This document shows positions 1 to 6,362 of a DNA stretch of 6,441 nucleotides, piece by piece; the first letter of the stretch is position 1; each line of letters starts with the position of its first letter. A model generated the notes under the pieces. That model had not been told where the DNA came from and made no database searches. It saw only the letters and a program-made list of their open reading frames with translations. This DNA comes from Thiobacillaceae bacterium. Lineage in GTDB: Bacteria; Pseudomonadota; Gammaproteobacteria; Burkholderiales; Thiobacillaceae. The position numbers were made by a program, and so were the translations under genes. The stretch covers positions 1 to 6,441 of the forward strand of contig JAAPAA010000012.1 of NCBI GenBank assembly GCA_012274165.1, read 5' to 3'.

Positions 1-678
1 AAGCAATCCTCCGACGAGAACGAACGCCTTGGCGTGCTTGTCCACGAGCTCCGGAACTATCTGCATACGGCGAAGCTGTCGTACACCGCTCTCGAATCAG
101 GAAAGGTTCCGATCGGCGGCGCGACCGGTGCGCTGTTGAAACGGAGTTTGAGTGGCCTTTCCGGCCTGCTGGATAGGTCGATCGCGGACGTTCGCGCCAA
201 GGCCGGCGTGCCAGCCGGCCCGCAAATGTTCTCGCTGGCGGCCTTCGTCGCGGACGCGAGGAATATCGCTGCGTTGGGTGCCGCCGCCAGGGGCTGTCCG
301 TTCGCGGTGCCCGATGTGGACCCTTTGCTCGCCATCACAGGGAACCGAGAGCACCTTCTGGCAGCCTTGGTAAATCTGCTTCAGAACGCGTTCAAGTTCA
401 CCCACCCGGGCACCGAGGTCACGCTCCACGCCTACGCAGAAGGCGACCTTATCTTGATCGACGTCAAGGACCACTGCGGCGGACTTCCGCGGGACTTTGT
501 CGAGACAATGTTTCGGCCGTTCGCGCAAGGCAGTTCAGATAGGAGCGGACTCGGACTCGGCCTATCCATCGCGCGCCGAAGTGTTGAAGCCGACGGCGGC
601 ACTTTGTCCGTGCGAAATGCGCCAGGCAGCGGATGCGTTTTCACGATGAGACTTCCCCCTCGCACGCTGCAAAAGTAA
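1..678 (+). CDS. Sensor histidine kinase, C-terminal part (5' end outside window)
   Basis: The reading frame is open from the first base, so the gene starts upstream and only its last 225 codons are visible. Counting from the first codon, the H-box HELRN carries the likely phospho-accepting His15. After it comes a dimerisation helix region, then the ATP-binding domain: N-box NLLQNAFKF (around residues 125-133), G1 box DHCGGLP (from residue 157) and G2 box GLGLGLSIA (from residue 183). All boxes expected of a HisKA plus HATPase_c kinase are present, so the core looks functional. It resembles a group of proteobacterial soluble kinases whose N-terminus is an RsbRD-like four-helix sensory domain (recalled family knowledge; that part is not in the window). 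No response regulator follows. Downstream lies only an AraC remnant on the other strand. An in-frame GTG at 34 lies just before the H-box and is not the true start. Confidence 0.9.
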   Translation, partial: KQSSDENERLGVLVHELRNYLHTAKLSYTALESGKVPIGGATGALLKRSLSGLSGLLDRSIADVRAKAGVPAGPQMFSLAAFVADARNIAALGAAARGCPFAVPDVDPLLAITGNREHLLAALVNLLQNAFKFTHPGTEVTLHAYAEGDLILIDVKDHCGGLPRDFVETMFRPFAQGSSDRSGLGLGLSIARRSVEADGGTLSVRNAPGSGCVFTMRLPPRTLQK

Positions 679-714
679 GTCGCAATCGCTGCGCCGCCGA
701 CTGGTGAAGCACGC

Positions 715-849
715 AAACCGCTTCGGCCCGATGCCGAGAATGCGCTTGAGGATCGCCGAGAACTGGCGCCGGCTGGCGAACCCGCACGCCGCGCCGATGT
801 CCGCGAGCGATTCGGCGCCGGCAAGCAGGAGCACGCGCGCATATTCCAT
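715..849 (-). pseudogene. Remnant of an AraC-family DNA-binding domain
   Basis: Read on the minus strand, about 43 codons (843 down to 715) match the second helix-turn-helix of AraC/XylS regulators: an ARVLLLAG helix, then SLADIGAACGFASRRQFS, then ILKRILGIGPKRF. The first helix-turn-helix and the roughly 200-residue effector domain that should precede it are not recognisable on this strand up to about 1110. After the PKRF motif the frame runs on without a stop into the 3' end of the kinase gene, to 562, which is not a normal AraC tail. An ATG lies at 849-847, but no convincing ribosome binding site precedes it. The best explanation is the decayed 3' end of a lost regulator. A short expressed DNA-binding peptide is less likely. 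Confidence 0.6.
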
Positions 850-1115
850 GCAGTTATCGGTACGGTGATTCACCCGTTGCCAAGCCGAAGCCTCAGCTGA
901 AATGAAACTGACTCGTTCCGGCCGTGTCAACGAGGTCGGCCTGCGCTGCGCCGAGCGGTTCGTAAAAAAGGATTTGCGCAGTTCCCCACGCCTCTGTCTG
1001 TGCGCTACCAGTCGGAGGGAACTAAACTCCTTTGTCGAGCGCGAACGTCCAGGGACGGTGGCCCGGCATACACACCAGACCGGCCATGTTCCGCCCGACG
1101 AGCGGTGAGGAGATC

Positions 1116-1835
1116 ATGGACAAGTTCAAAGGACAGGAGCTGAATCAACTCCTCGCCTCGTTGCCACCGGCCGAGATGGCCCGGTGGAAGTCGCAGCTTG
1201 AAGAAATCGAAATGCCGCTAGGGCAAGTCTTGTACGAGCCCGGAACGACGCTCAGCCACGTGTACTTCCCGACCACCGCCATTGTCTCGTTGCTCTACGT
1301 GATGGACAACGGTACCTCCGCGGAGATCGCTGTCGTGGGCAGTGAAGGCATCGTCGGTATTTCGCTCTTCATGGGCGGAGAATCAACGCCTAGTCGCGCG
1401 GTTGTGCAAAGCGCCGGCCGAGGCTTGCGGCTGAAGGCGCAGCTCATGAAGGATGAGTTCAACCGCGCCGGCCCCGTTCTCCACCTGCTGCTGCGCTATA
1501 CGCAGGCGCTGATCACCCAGATGGCGCAGACCGCGGTCTGCAATCGACACCATTCACTGGACCAGCAGCTCTGTCGCTGGCTCCTCCTGAGCCTCGACCG
1601 CCTGACCGGCGTGGAGTTGGTCATGACGCAGGAACTGATCGCCAATATGCTGGGCGTGCGTCGCGAAGGCGTCACCGAAAGTGCCATGAAGCTGCAACGT
1701 GCCGGCCTGATCCGCTATTCGCGTGGGCGTATCACCATCATCGATCGAGAAGGATTGGAGAAACGCAGCTGCGAGTGCTACGCGGTCGTCAAAAAGGAGT
1801 ACGACCGCTTGCTGCCGACGGAACTGGCAACCTAG
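1116..1835 (+). CDS. Crp/Fnr-family transcriptional regulator (first of tandem pair)
   Basis: This is a 239-residue regulator with the usual two-part build. An N-terminal cyclic-nucleotide-binding-like beta-roll (about residues 25-115, including LGQVLYEPG and VYFPTTAIVSLL) is followed by a long dimerisation helix and a C-terminal winged helix. The recognition segment TQELIANMLGVRREGVTE starts at residue 171. The beta-roll lacks the Glu and Ser that bind cAMP in E. coli CRP: Ile and Ala stand at the aligned places, while the Arg is kept at 94. There is no N-terminal cysteine cluster of the FNR type. Cyclic AMP or an iron-sulphur cluster is therefore unlikely to be the signal (inference). Cys142-x-Arg-His-His and Cys219-x-Cys-Tyr are shared with the next gene. 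The ATG at 1116 is preferred over a TTG at 1032 because GAGGAG lies just before it (1107-1112). The ligand and targets cannot be told from sequence. Confidence 0.9.
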   Translation: MDKFKGQELNQLLASLPPAEMARWKSQLEEIEMPLGQVLYEPGTTLSHVYFPTTAIVSLLYVMDNGTSAEIAVVGSEGIVGISLFMGGESTPSRAVVQSAGRGLRLKAQLMKDEFNRAGPVLHLLLRYTQALITQMAQTAVCNRHHSLDQQLCRWLLLSLDRLTGVELVMTQELIANMLGVRREGVTESAMKLQRAGLIRYSRGRITIIDREGLEKRSCECYAVVKKEYDRLLPTELAT

Positions 1836-1848
1836 CCTCGATTGCTTC

Positions 1849-1868
1849 CCGGCCGTTGCAACCGCCGG
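1849..1868. promoter_or_regulatory. 20-bp near-palindrome before the second Crp/Fnr gene
   Basis: The sequence is CCGGCCGTTGCAACCGCCGG. It is two-fold symmetric except for one mismatched pair (bases 6 and 15), with a perfect core GTTGCAAC flanked by CCGGC and GCCGG arms. It sits 13 bp after the stop of the first regulator and 8 bp before the proposed ATG of the second, so it could be an operator for a dimeric regulator or an RNA hairpin close to the start codon. It does not match the CRP (TGTGA-N6-TCACA) or FNR (TTGAT-N4-ATCAA) consensus. The symmetry is seen directly; the function is inferred. Confidence 0.4.
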
Positions 1869-1876
1869 CAAGGCTT

Positions 1877-2644
1877 ATGTTCGCTGGCAGACAGTCAGGA
1901 CCTTCACTTTGCGGCATCCTCGGTCGGCAACCGAATCGAACTTTGACCGACGCATCGAACCAGCTAATCCGACGCCTGCCCCCGCAAGACCGGCGCAGGC
2001 TCCTGGATGTCTGCGAACCGGTAGAGCTTGCACTGGGTGCCGTGCTCAGCGAGCCCGCTCAGCGCACAGAACACGTCCACTTCCCGACGGAAGGCTTCAT
2101 CTCCCTCCTGAGCGTCATCGACAACAAGCCCAGCGTCGAAGTCGGGATGGTCGGGACGGAAGGCATGCTCGGGACGCAATTGGTTCTCGGAGTGACCGAA
2201 GCTCCACTTCGTGCCCTGGTACAAGGGCAAGGCGTTGCATTGCGGGTCGGAAAGCGCGACTTCGATCTCGAGATGAAACGCAGCCGGGCTCTGCGCCAGA
2301 GCCTTCATCGCTACCTGTATGTCCTCATGGCGCAGTTGGCGACCGCTGCGGCCTGCCAGCGTCACCACATGATCGGACCACGACTGGCCAAGTGGCTCTT
2401 GATGAGCCAGGATCGGGCGCAGGAAGACACTTTTCGGGTCACACACGAGTTTCTGGCGTACATGCTCGGCGTCCGGCGTGTAGGCGTAACCGTCGCCGCC
2501 AGCAACCTCCAGCGCCAGGGCCTGATCGCGTACCAACGTGGTGAGCTCACGGTCGTGGACAGGGCAGGGCTGGAGATGGCGGCCTGCAGTTGCTACGCCG
2601 CGGACAACGGCCGGTCCGAGACATCGAGGGCGCCCAGCCGCTAG
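1877..2644 (+). CDS. Crp/Fnr-family transcriptional regulator (second of tandem pair)
   Basis: This 255-residue protein is built like its upstream neighbour. It has a beta-roll sensory domain (about residues 45-130, with VHFPTEGFISLLSV and GMVGTEGMLG), a dimerisation helix, and a winged helix with THEFLAYMLGVRRVGVTV from residue 189. It keeps CQRHH (160-164) and CSCY (237-240), matching CNRHH and CECY in the first gene, but much of the rest has diverged. The pair therefore looks like an old duplication rather than a recent one. The CRP-type Glu and Ser cAMP contacts are missing here too. The start is uncertain: the ATG at 1877 has only a weak AAGG close upstream. A TTG at 1943 lies nearer to where family similarity begins, and the open frame reaches back to 1775 inside the previous gene. 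The same strand and 41-bp gap suggest co-transcription with the first regulator. Confidence 0.85.
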   Translation: MFAGRQSGPSLCGILGRQPNRTLTDASNQLIRRLPPQDRRRLLDVCEPVELALGAVLSEPAQRTEHVHFPTEGFISLLSVIDNKPSVEVGMVGTEGMLGTQLVLGVTEAPLRALVQGQGVALRVGKRDFDLEMKRSRALRQSLHRYLYVLMAQLATAAACQRHHMIGPRLAKWLLMSQDRAQEDTFRVTHEFLAYMLGVRRVGVTVAASNLQRQGLIAYQRGELTVVDRAGLEMAACSCYAADNGRSETSRAPSR

Positions 2645-2712
2645 CGAACCGGCCGCATGCCTGTCGATAGACTCTCGAGCCCCGTGAGCCAAGGCTGGAC
2701 CGGAGCTTCGCT

Positions 2713-3506
2713 ATGAGCAACAAGGTTTGGACGACGATCAAGGTCTCCGAGCTCGAGCCACACATCAGCGTCCTGACCATGAATCGTCCCGAGCGACGCA
2801 ACGCGATCAACGTCGCCATGGCAAACGAACTCGAGGCCTGCCTGGTCGGCCTGAAAGAAAAGACCGATCTCAGAGTCCTCATCATCACGGGAGAAGGAAC
2901 AGCATTCGGGGCAGGCGCGGACCTGAAGGAAAGAGCCCTGCTCACGCCGGAGCAAACGCAGAGAAGCCGAGACGCGGTATTGCGCTTTATGGAGCTCATC
3001 GAAGAATTGCGCGCGCCGGTGATCGCGATGATCAACGGGCCGGCGATCGCGGGATCCTTTGAGATCGCTCTCGCCTGCGACATCCGGATCGCGTCCGATC
3101 AAGCGGCTTTTTCCTTGCCTGAGGTTAGCAAGGTCGGCGCCTTCCCCGGTGGTGGCGGACCTGTCGGCTTCCCAGGCTGGTAGGTCGGGGCCGTGCCAAT
3201 ATGATCGTCCTGACGGGTCGTACGTTCTCCGCCCCGGAGGCGTTCAAGCTTGGCTTCGTGGAGGACGTGGTGCCACACGCGAGCCTGATCGATGAGACGC
3301 TCTCCCTCGCGCGTCAGATCGCGGCCAACAGCCCGCAGGGCGTCAGTGCAGCCAAGCGGCTCATTCTTCAGAGCGAGGATCTAGACCTGCAGTCGGCCAT
3401 GCAGCTATCGCGAGAATTGCGCGATCCCATGGATGGGACCCCGGGTGCCAACGAGGGGATTCAGGCGTGGATGGAACACAGGAAGCCCGATTTCGACAAT
3501 CCGTAA
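2713..3506 (+). pseudogene. Enoyl-CoA hydratase/isomerase (crotonase) family gene, broken by a one-base frameshift
   Basis: The first frame (2713-3183) gives residues 1-151 of a crotonase and then a short wrong tail ending in a stop. The family match resumes in another frame and runs to the stop at 3504-3506. Inserting one base next to 3165 (GTCGG to GTCCGG) restores an uninterrupted protein of 264 residues, the normal size for the family, with PVRLPRLVGRGRANM across the join. Oxyanion-hole segments are present (FGAGADLKE near 65-73, and Gly114 in NGPAIAGSFE). Both acid/base glutamates of the hydratase are kept (Glu117, and Glu137 in LPEV), so the ancestral protein was probably an active CoA-thioester hydratase or isomerase; the substrate is unknown. 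GGAG at 2702-2705, 7 bp before the ATG, supports the start. It follows the second regulator by 68 bp on the same strand. The break may be real or a sequencing error. Confidence 0.85.
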
Positions 3507-3534
3507 GGCCGCGGAGATACGCCACCCCAGATAG

Positions 3535-3992
3535 TTACTTCGTTTGTGAGCCGCGCTCGTAAGCAGAGACGGATTCGGAGATGGCTTGATCGATCGCTGC
3601 GTTAAAGCGAGTAATTTCTTCGATCGCGATCCTTCGATCCCGAGTCCCCTCGGCGTCACGCCACAGAGCAGAACGCTGGCTCTTAAAGCAACGAACTCGG
3701 ACACCATTTGCTCGGCCGTAAAGCCGGAGATCTGCCGGAAAGCCCCGTGCAATGCAGCTGCGGTTTGGGGTGACCTCCGGACCCAGACCAAACCTTCGGC
3801 CTGGGCCGTTCGTTTGACCTCACTATCGTCCGACTCAATGTCCTTTGCAATCGCCGCGAGCATCGACCGACAGTGGTCCCTAAGTGCCAAGCCCGACATC
3901 GATTCCGCAGCGGGCAGAATAGTTCGAGCGAAGCGCTCCCACTCCTCAACAAGGGCGTCCAACTGTCCTTCAATGAATGCGCTGAGCCTCAC
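3535..3992 (-). pseudogene. Stand-alone RsbRD N-terminal-type sensory domain protein, broken by a one-base frameshift
   Basis: From a GTG at 3992 the frame encodes an all-helical domain (start MRLSAFIEG, then EEWERFARTILPAA, ALRDH, TAAALHGAFRQISGF and FVALRASVL). I recognise this as the RsbRD N-terminal-type domain found at the front of many proteobacterial sensor kinases. After codon 108 the match moves to another frame, continuing LWRDAEGTRD to TRFNAAIDQAISESVSAY and stopping at 3535. Restoring one base near 3667-3668 gives an unbroken 152-residue protein. AGGAG (3997-4001), 4 bp before the GTG, favours this start over a TTG at 4022. No kinase or STAS output domain follows: after the stop comes a 28-bp gap and the convergent crotonase. 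It could be a natural single-domain signalling protein or the front of a kinase that lost its catalytic half. The ligand is unknown. Confidence 0.75.
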
Positions 3993-4021
3993 CCAACTCC
4001 TCGCGGCCGCCGCAAAAAGCA

Positions 4022-4050
4022 ATTATTCGGCGCGGTACAAGACTCTGCAA
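4022..4050 (-). promoter_or_regulatory. Candidate sigma70-type promoter for the RsbRD-domain gene
   Basis: On the minus strand a -35-like TTGCAG (4050-4045) and a -10-like AATAAT (4027-4022, five of six consensus bases) are separated by exactly 17 bp. Transcription would start near 4015, giving a leader of about 23 bases that carries the AGGAG ribosome binding site before the GTG at 3992. The -35 box matches only three consensus bases. The spacing and the fit to the gene start are the main support. Confidence 0.45.
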
Positions 4051-4204
4051 GCCTGGCCCGCTACATAGTGACGAGTTCAGGTCACCGTCGACGTCCGTTA
4101 TGTCGAAGGTGTGAGGTGCAGCCCGCTTGGGCGGGGCCGGGCACTGGTCGAGACGAATACCGCACGGTTCGCAGGGACGCTAAAGGTTCGAGATAAGCGC
4201 CGTT

Positions 4205-4471
4205 CTACCGTGCGCTTGCGGCAGACGCCGGTGCCGGCCCCGACGATGGCGTCGGCATCCCCGCAGGAGCCGATGCAGGAGCGTCGACGGGCGTGGCAGG
4301 CGCGCTCGCGACGACCGATGCCGAGGGCAGCGACGGATCTGAGGCCGGCGTAGCGAAGCCGCTCGCAGGGGCCGTCGTAGTGGAGGGAGGAGCCGAGTCC
4401 TGCGGCTGCTTGGAGCAGGCGGCCAGGGTCAAAAGCATTGCGGATGACAAAACGAACGGAGCGGACTTCAT
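4205..4471 (-). CDS. Small Pro/Ala/Ser-rich predicted lipoprotein
   Basis: This is an 88-residue product with a lipoprotein signal peptide: Met-Lys, a hydrophobic stretch (FVLSSAMLLTL) and a lipobox LAAC with the acceptor Cys19, followed by Ser-Lys. The mature part of about 70 residues is low in complexity, made mostly of Ala, Pro, Ser and Thr with a few acidic residues, and has no recognisable domain. It would be lipid-anchored after export, with a disordered tail. I do not recognise a specific family. The frame is open further upstream to 4534, but the ATG at 4471 is chosen because it places a standard signal peptide at the N-terminus. The ribosome binding site there is weak (GAAAG about 8-9 bases upstream). 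It lies upstream of the RsbRD-domain gene on the same strand, with a 212-bp gap that holds a separate promoter, so co-transcription is not needed. Confidence 0.65.
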   Translation of the reverse strand: MKSAPFVLSSAMLLTLAACSKQPQDSAPPSTTTAPASGFATPASDPSLPSASVVASAPATPVDAPASAPAGMPTPSSGPAPASAASAR

Positions 4472-4789
4472 GAGTTTGCTTTCAAAGTCCTCGACGGTAC
4501 TCCACGGCCGTCTCGACGCAGTATCTGCAACCACGTTGTCTCATCGTCGCGCCGTGGGCCCGGGGTACGCCGGATGACTTGGCCCGGCTTAAGGCCCAAG
4601 GCACTTTCGCGCGCGAAGTCGGCCCGCCCCGGCCGGCCCTTGGTATTCCCCGGTTGAACCTGACAGATTGGGGATTGGCCTAGAGCGCGCTTAGGTTGAC
4701 GCACTCAAAAGGCGGCTCGAACCCGCCTGAGGCTGAAGTGGAGGCGCTGAGTGGTATTGAGCTCATCAACCCGGGACTGGCCGCCAAAC
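4472..4789. other. Intergenic stretch between lipoprotein gene and IS
   Basis: About 320 bp contain no convincing gene. Short open frames occur on both strands, but none shows a domain or a convincing start. The minus-strand part next to 4471 should hold the lipoprotein promoter, but I could not pick out a good -35/-10 pair. The only clear structure is the hairpin at 4704-4731, listed separately. Confidence 0.5.
4704..4731 (-). terminator. Hairpin resembling a short intrinsic terminator
   Basis: A perfect GGCGG/CCGCC stem (4711-4715 with 4723-4727) encloses a 7-base loop. On the minus strand the stem is followed by TTTT, and an outer CTCA/TGAG pairing adds four more pairs across that run. 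This is terminator-like for transcription leaving the insertion sequence leftwards, but the T-run is short. The stem and loop (GTTCGAG on the minus strand) also look like a tRNA T-arm, yet no other tRNA parts are found around it. Confidence 0.3.
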
Positions 4790-4839
4790 TGTCAAGGCCA
4801 AGTTCAGATGTCGCATCGCCAGCAAAGTTGAAATGTCGC
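4790..4839 (+). repeat. IS left end with two-unit terminal repeat
   Basis: The outer unit GCCAAGTTCAGATGTCGC (4797-4814) and the inner unit GCAAAGTTGAAATGTCGC (4822-4839) are direct repeats at a 25-bp step. The outer copy differs from the inner at three positions. This is the end distal to the transposase start. Confidence 0.75.
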
Positions 4840-4869
4840 ATCCAGGGCGGTGGTGAGCCTCGGTGCAGG

Positions 4870-4921
4870 CTTATCCCCCGGCGGCGTGGCGACCGCCACG
4901 CAGACGCCGACGGGGGGTAAG
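4870..4921. repeat. Large imperfect inverted repeat downstream of the transposase gene
   Basis: A 52-base segment folds back on itself. The core is GCGTGGCG-AC-CGCCACGC, extended by GGCG/CGCC, then a C-run against a G-run, and closed by CTTA/TAAG, with two three-base bulges on one side. It lies between the transposase stop (4974) and the left IS end. On the transposase strand it could act as a terminator or RNA-stabilising hairpin, but no T-run follows, so classical intrinsic termination is doubtful. The fold is seen in the sequence; the role is inferred. Confidence 0.5.
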
Positions 4922-4973
4922 TCGTGTTGGAACGCCTCAGCGCTTGAAGTGCGGGGAGGTTAGGGGAGTTGGC

Positions 4974-6359
4974 TCAGGCGGCCCGCCTCTGCATAGCTGC
5001 ATTCATGTCGTCCAGCGTGAATTTGCTGGGTTGCTTCTTGCCGATCTCCGCGTGTTTCGGGCGCGGCTTCGCTCCGGAGTTCGTCCGCGAGGGCATGCTC
5101 TGGGACCGTCGATCATCGCGTTGCGACTGAAGGACTTGCGCAACCCTCAAGGCATGGCCGAGCCGCTTGTTCTCGACGATGGCGCCAGCGTCGATGAACG
5201 GCAGCTTGTCGAACCGGACGTGCTCCAGGCTCGAGCCATCGGCGCGCAGCTCGATGCGGCCGTCCGGGTACTCGAACACCTCGATGTAGCGATGGATGAG
5301 CTTCCTGTGATCCGCCGTGTCGGGTAGAAGATAGCGCACTCGGTCGTGCTGCAGGGTGAGTGACGCGGACACCTTGCGCGGGACACGCCAGGTGAAGATC
5401 AGGTCCAGGTCCTCATCATCTCGAACTGGCCGATGCGCATCGAAGTCGCTCTTGGGCGCCTTGCCGAAGCGCTTGTTGAAGTCGGCGACGAAGCGTGGAG
5501 CGTAGGAATTGGCCGCCTCGCGCGAGCTAATGCCGCGCAGGCGTAGCTCCTTGACCAAGCGATCCTGCAGGGTCAGGTTGGCCCGCTCAACGCGCCCCTT
5601 CGCTTGGCTCGAGTTGGCGCACCAGCTGTCGATGTTGAGCTCGTAGAGCACCCGTCCGAATTGGGTGACAGTGCGGCCCCCGCACTCGACCGAGTCCCGG
5701 GTGGGCCGGAACACGGATGCCTTGTCGCTGTAGAACGCGACCGGCTTACCATGGCGCTCGAGGTAGGCGCGAGTGGCCTCGAAGTACGCGAAGCTCGACT
5801 CGGTCGGCACGAAGTGCAGCTGCATGAGTCGGCTCGTCGCGTCATCGATGTAGACCAGCAGCGTGCAGGCCTCGGCGCGGCCCTCGAACCAGGCGTGATC
5901 GCTGCCGTCGATCTGGATCAGCTCACCGACGCAGGCTCGGCGGTTGCGCGGCTGGTGTATCTGGGCTGCTCGCTGGCGCCGCGCCTTCCACAGGCCAGCC
6001 TCGATCATCAGCTTGCGGACTGTCTCCTTGCTGAGGCACACGCCATGCACTTCACGCAGCTTCTCGCAAGCGAGCGTCGGGCCGAAATCCGCGTACCGCT
6101 GCCGGATGACGGCGAGCGCACGGCTGGCTACGCCGTCACTGAGTTGGTTGTTGCTGGGCCTGCCATGCCTGGCCGAGATCAGCGCCGCGGCTCCGCCGGC
6201 CTCGTATCGCTTGACCAGCCGCGCGACCTGGCGACAGCTGATCCCGAGGCCGTCCGCAGCCTGGCCGACGCGCAGCATCCGGTCGACGACACGTTGCATG
6301 GTCTTGAGGCGATCGAGCTCGCGCATGCTCATCGTGATGCTCGTTGCAATCCTCGACAT
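4974..6359 (-). CDS. ISNCY-family (IS1202-like) DDE transposase
   Basis: This 461-residue transposase catalyses movement of the surrounding element. From the proposed ATG at 6359 it begins MSRIATSITMSMRELDRL. A helix-turn-helix follows (QAADGLGISCRQVARLVKRY, about residues 33-52) for binding the ends. The RNase H-like catalytic core has Asp151 in QIDGSDHAWFEGR, Asp212 in FYSDKAS and Glu258 in QAKGRVERANLTLQD, all in contexts typical of the family. A basic C-terminal tail follows. The frame is unbroken and the length is normal, so the protein looks active. The frame extends back to 6404, but those extra residues overlap the terminal hairpin region and look unlike the family. An ATG at 6332 is another possible start. 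A 5-base gap to GGGGA (6369-6365) supports 6359, and that motif lies inside a hairpin that may limit translation. Confidence 0.88.
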   Translation of the reverse strand: MSRIATSITMSMRELDRLKTMQRVVDRMLRVGQAADGLGISCRQVARLVKRYEAGGAAALISARHGRPSNNQLSDGVASRALAVIRQRYADFGPTLACEKLREVHGVCLSKETVRKLMIEAGLWKARRQRAAQIHQPRNRRACVGELIQIDGSDHAWFEGRAEACTLLVYIDDATSRLMQLHFVPTESSFAYFEATRAYLERHGKPVAFYSDKASVFRPTRDSVECGGRTVTQFGRVLYELNIDSWCANSSQAKGRVERANLTLQDRLVKELRLRGISSREAANSYAPRFVADFNKRFGKAPKSDFDAHRPVRDDEDLDLIFTWRVPRKVSASLTLQHDRVRYLLPDTADHRKLIHRYIEVFEYPDGRIELRADGSSLEHVRFDKLPFIDAGAIVENKRLGHALRVAQVLQSQRDDRRSQSMPSRTNSGAKPRPKHAEIGKKQPSKFTLDDMNAAMQRRAA

Positions 6360-6362
6360 CCT

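Noticed and set aside
1018..1045. GGAACT motif as a possible ECF-sigma promoter for the first Crp/Fnr gene
   Set aside because: No matching -10 element occurs at the expected 15-17 bp spacing, and the sigma70-like pairs in 900-1110 are also weak.
1032..1115. N-terminal extension of the first Crp/Fnr regulator from a TTG at 1032
   Set aside because: The extra 28 residues do not resemble the family, and the ATG at 1116 has a good GAGGAG upstream.
1964..2692. Minus-strand open frame of 242 codons opposite the second Crp/Fnr gene
   Set aside because: It is antisense to a clearly recognisable regulator and shows no family motif of its own.
3586..4068. Plus-strand open frame of 160 codons over the RsbRD-domain gene
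   Set aside because: The minus-strand reading gives a recognisable domain with promoter, ribosome binding site and helical pattern; the plus frame has none of these.
4468..4704. Minus-strand 78-codon open frame upstream of the lipoprotein
   Set aside because: It has no domain, no convincing ribosome binding site, and overlaps the lipoprotein start and the hairpin region.
4700..4789. dif-like Xer site or tRNA gene next to the IS, since some IS1202 relatives insert near such sites
   Set aside because: No XerC/XerD-type half sites are visible at the left flank, and only a T-arm-like hairpin is present, with no acceptor, D or anticodon arms.
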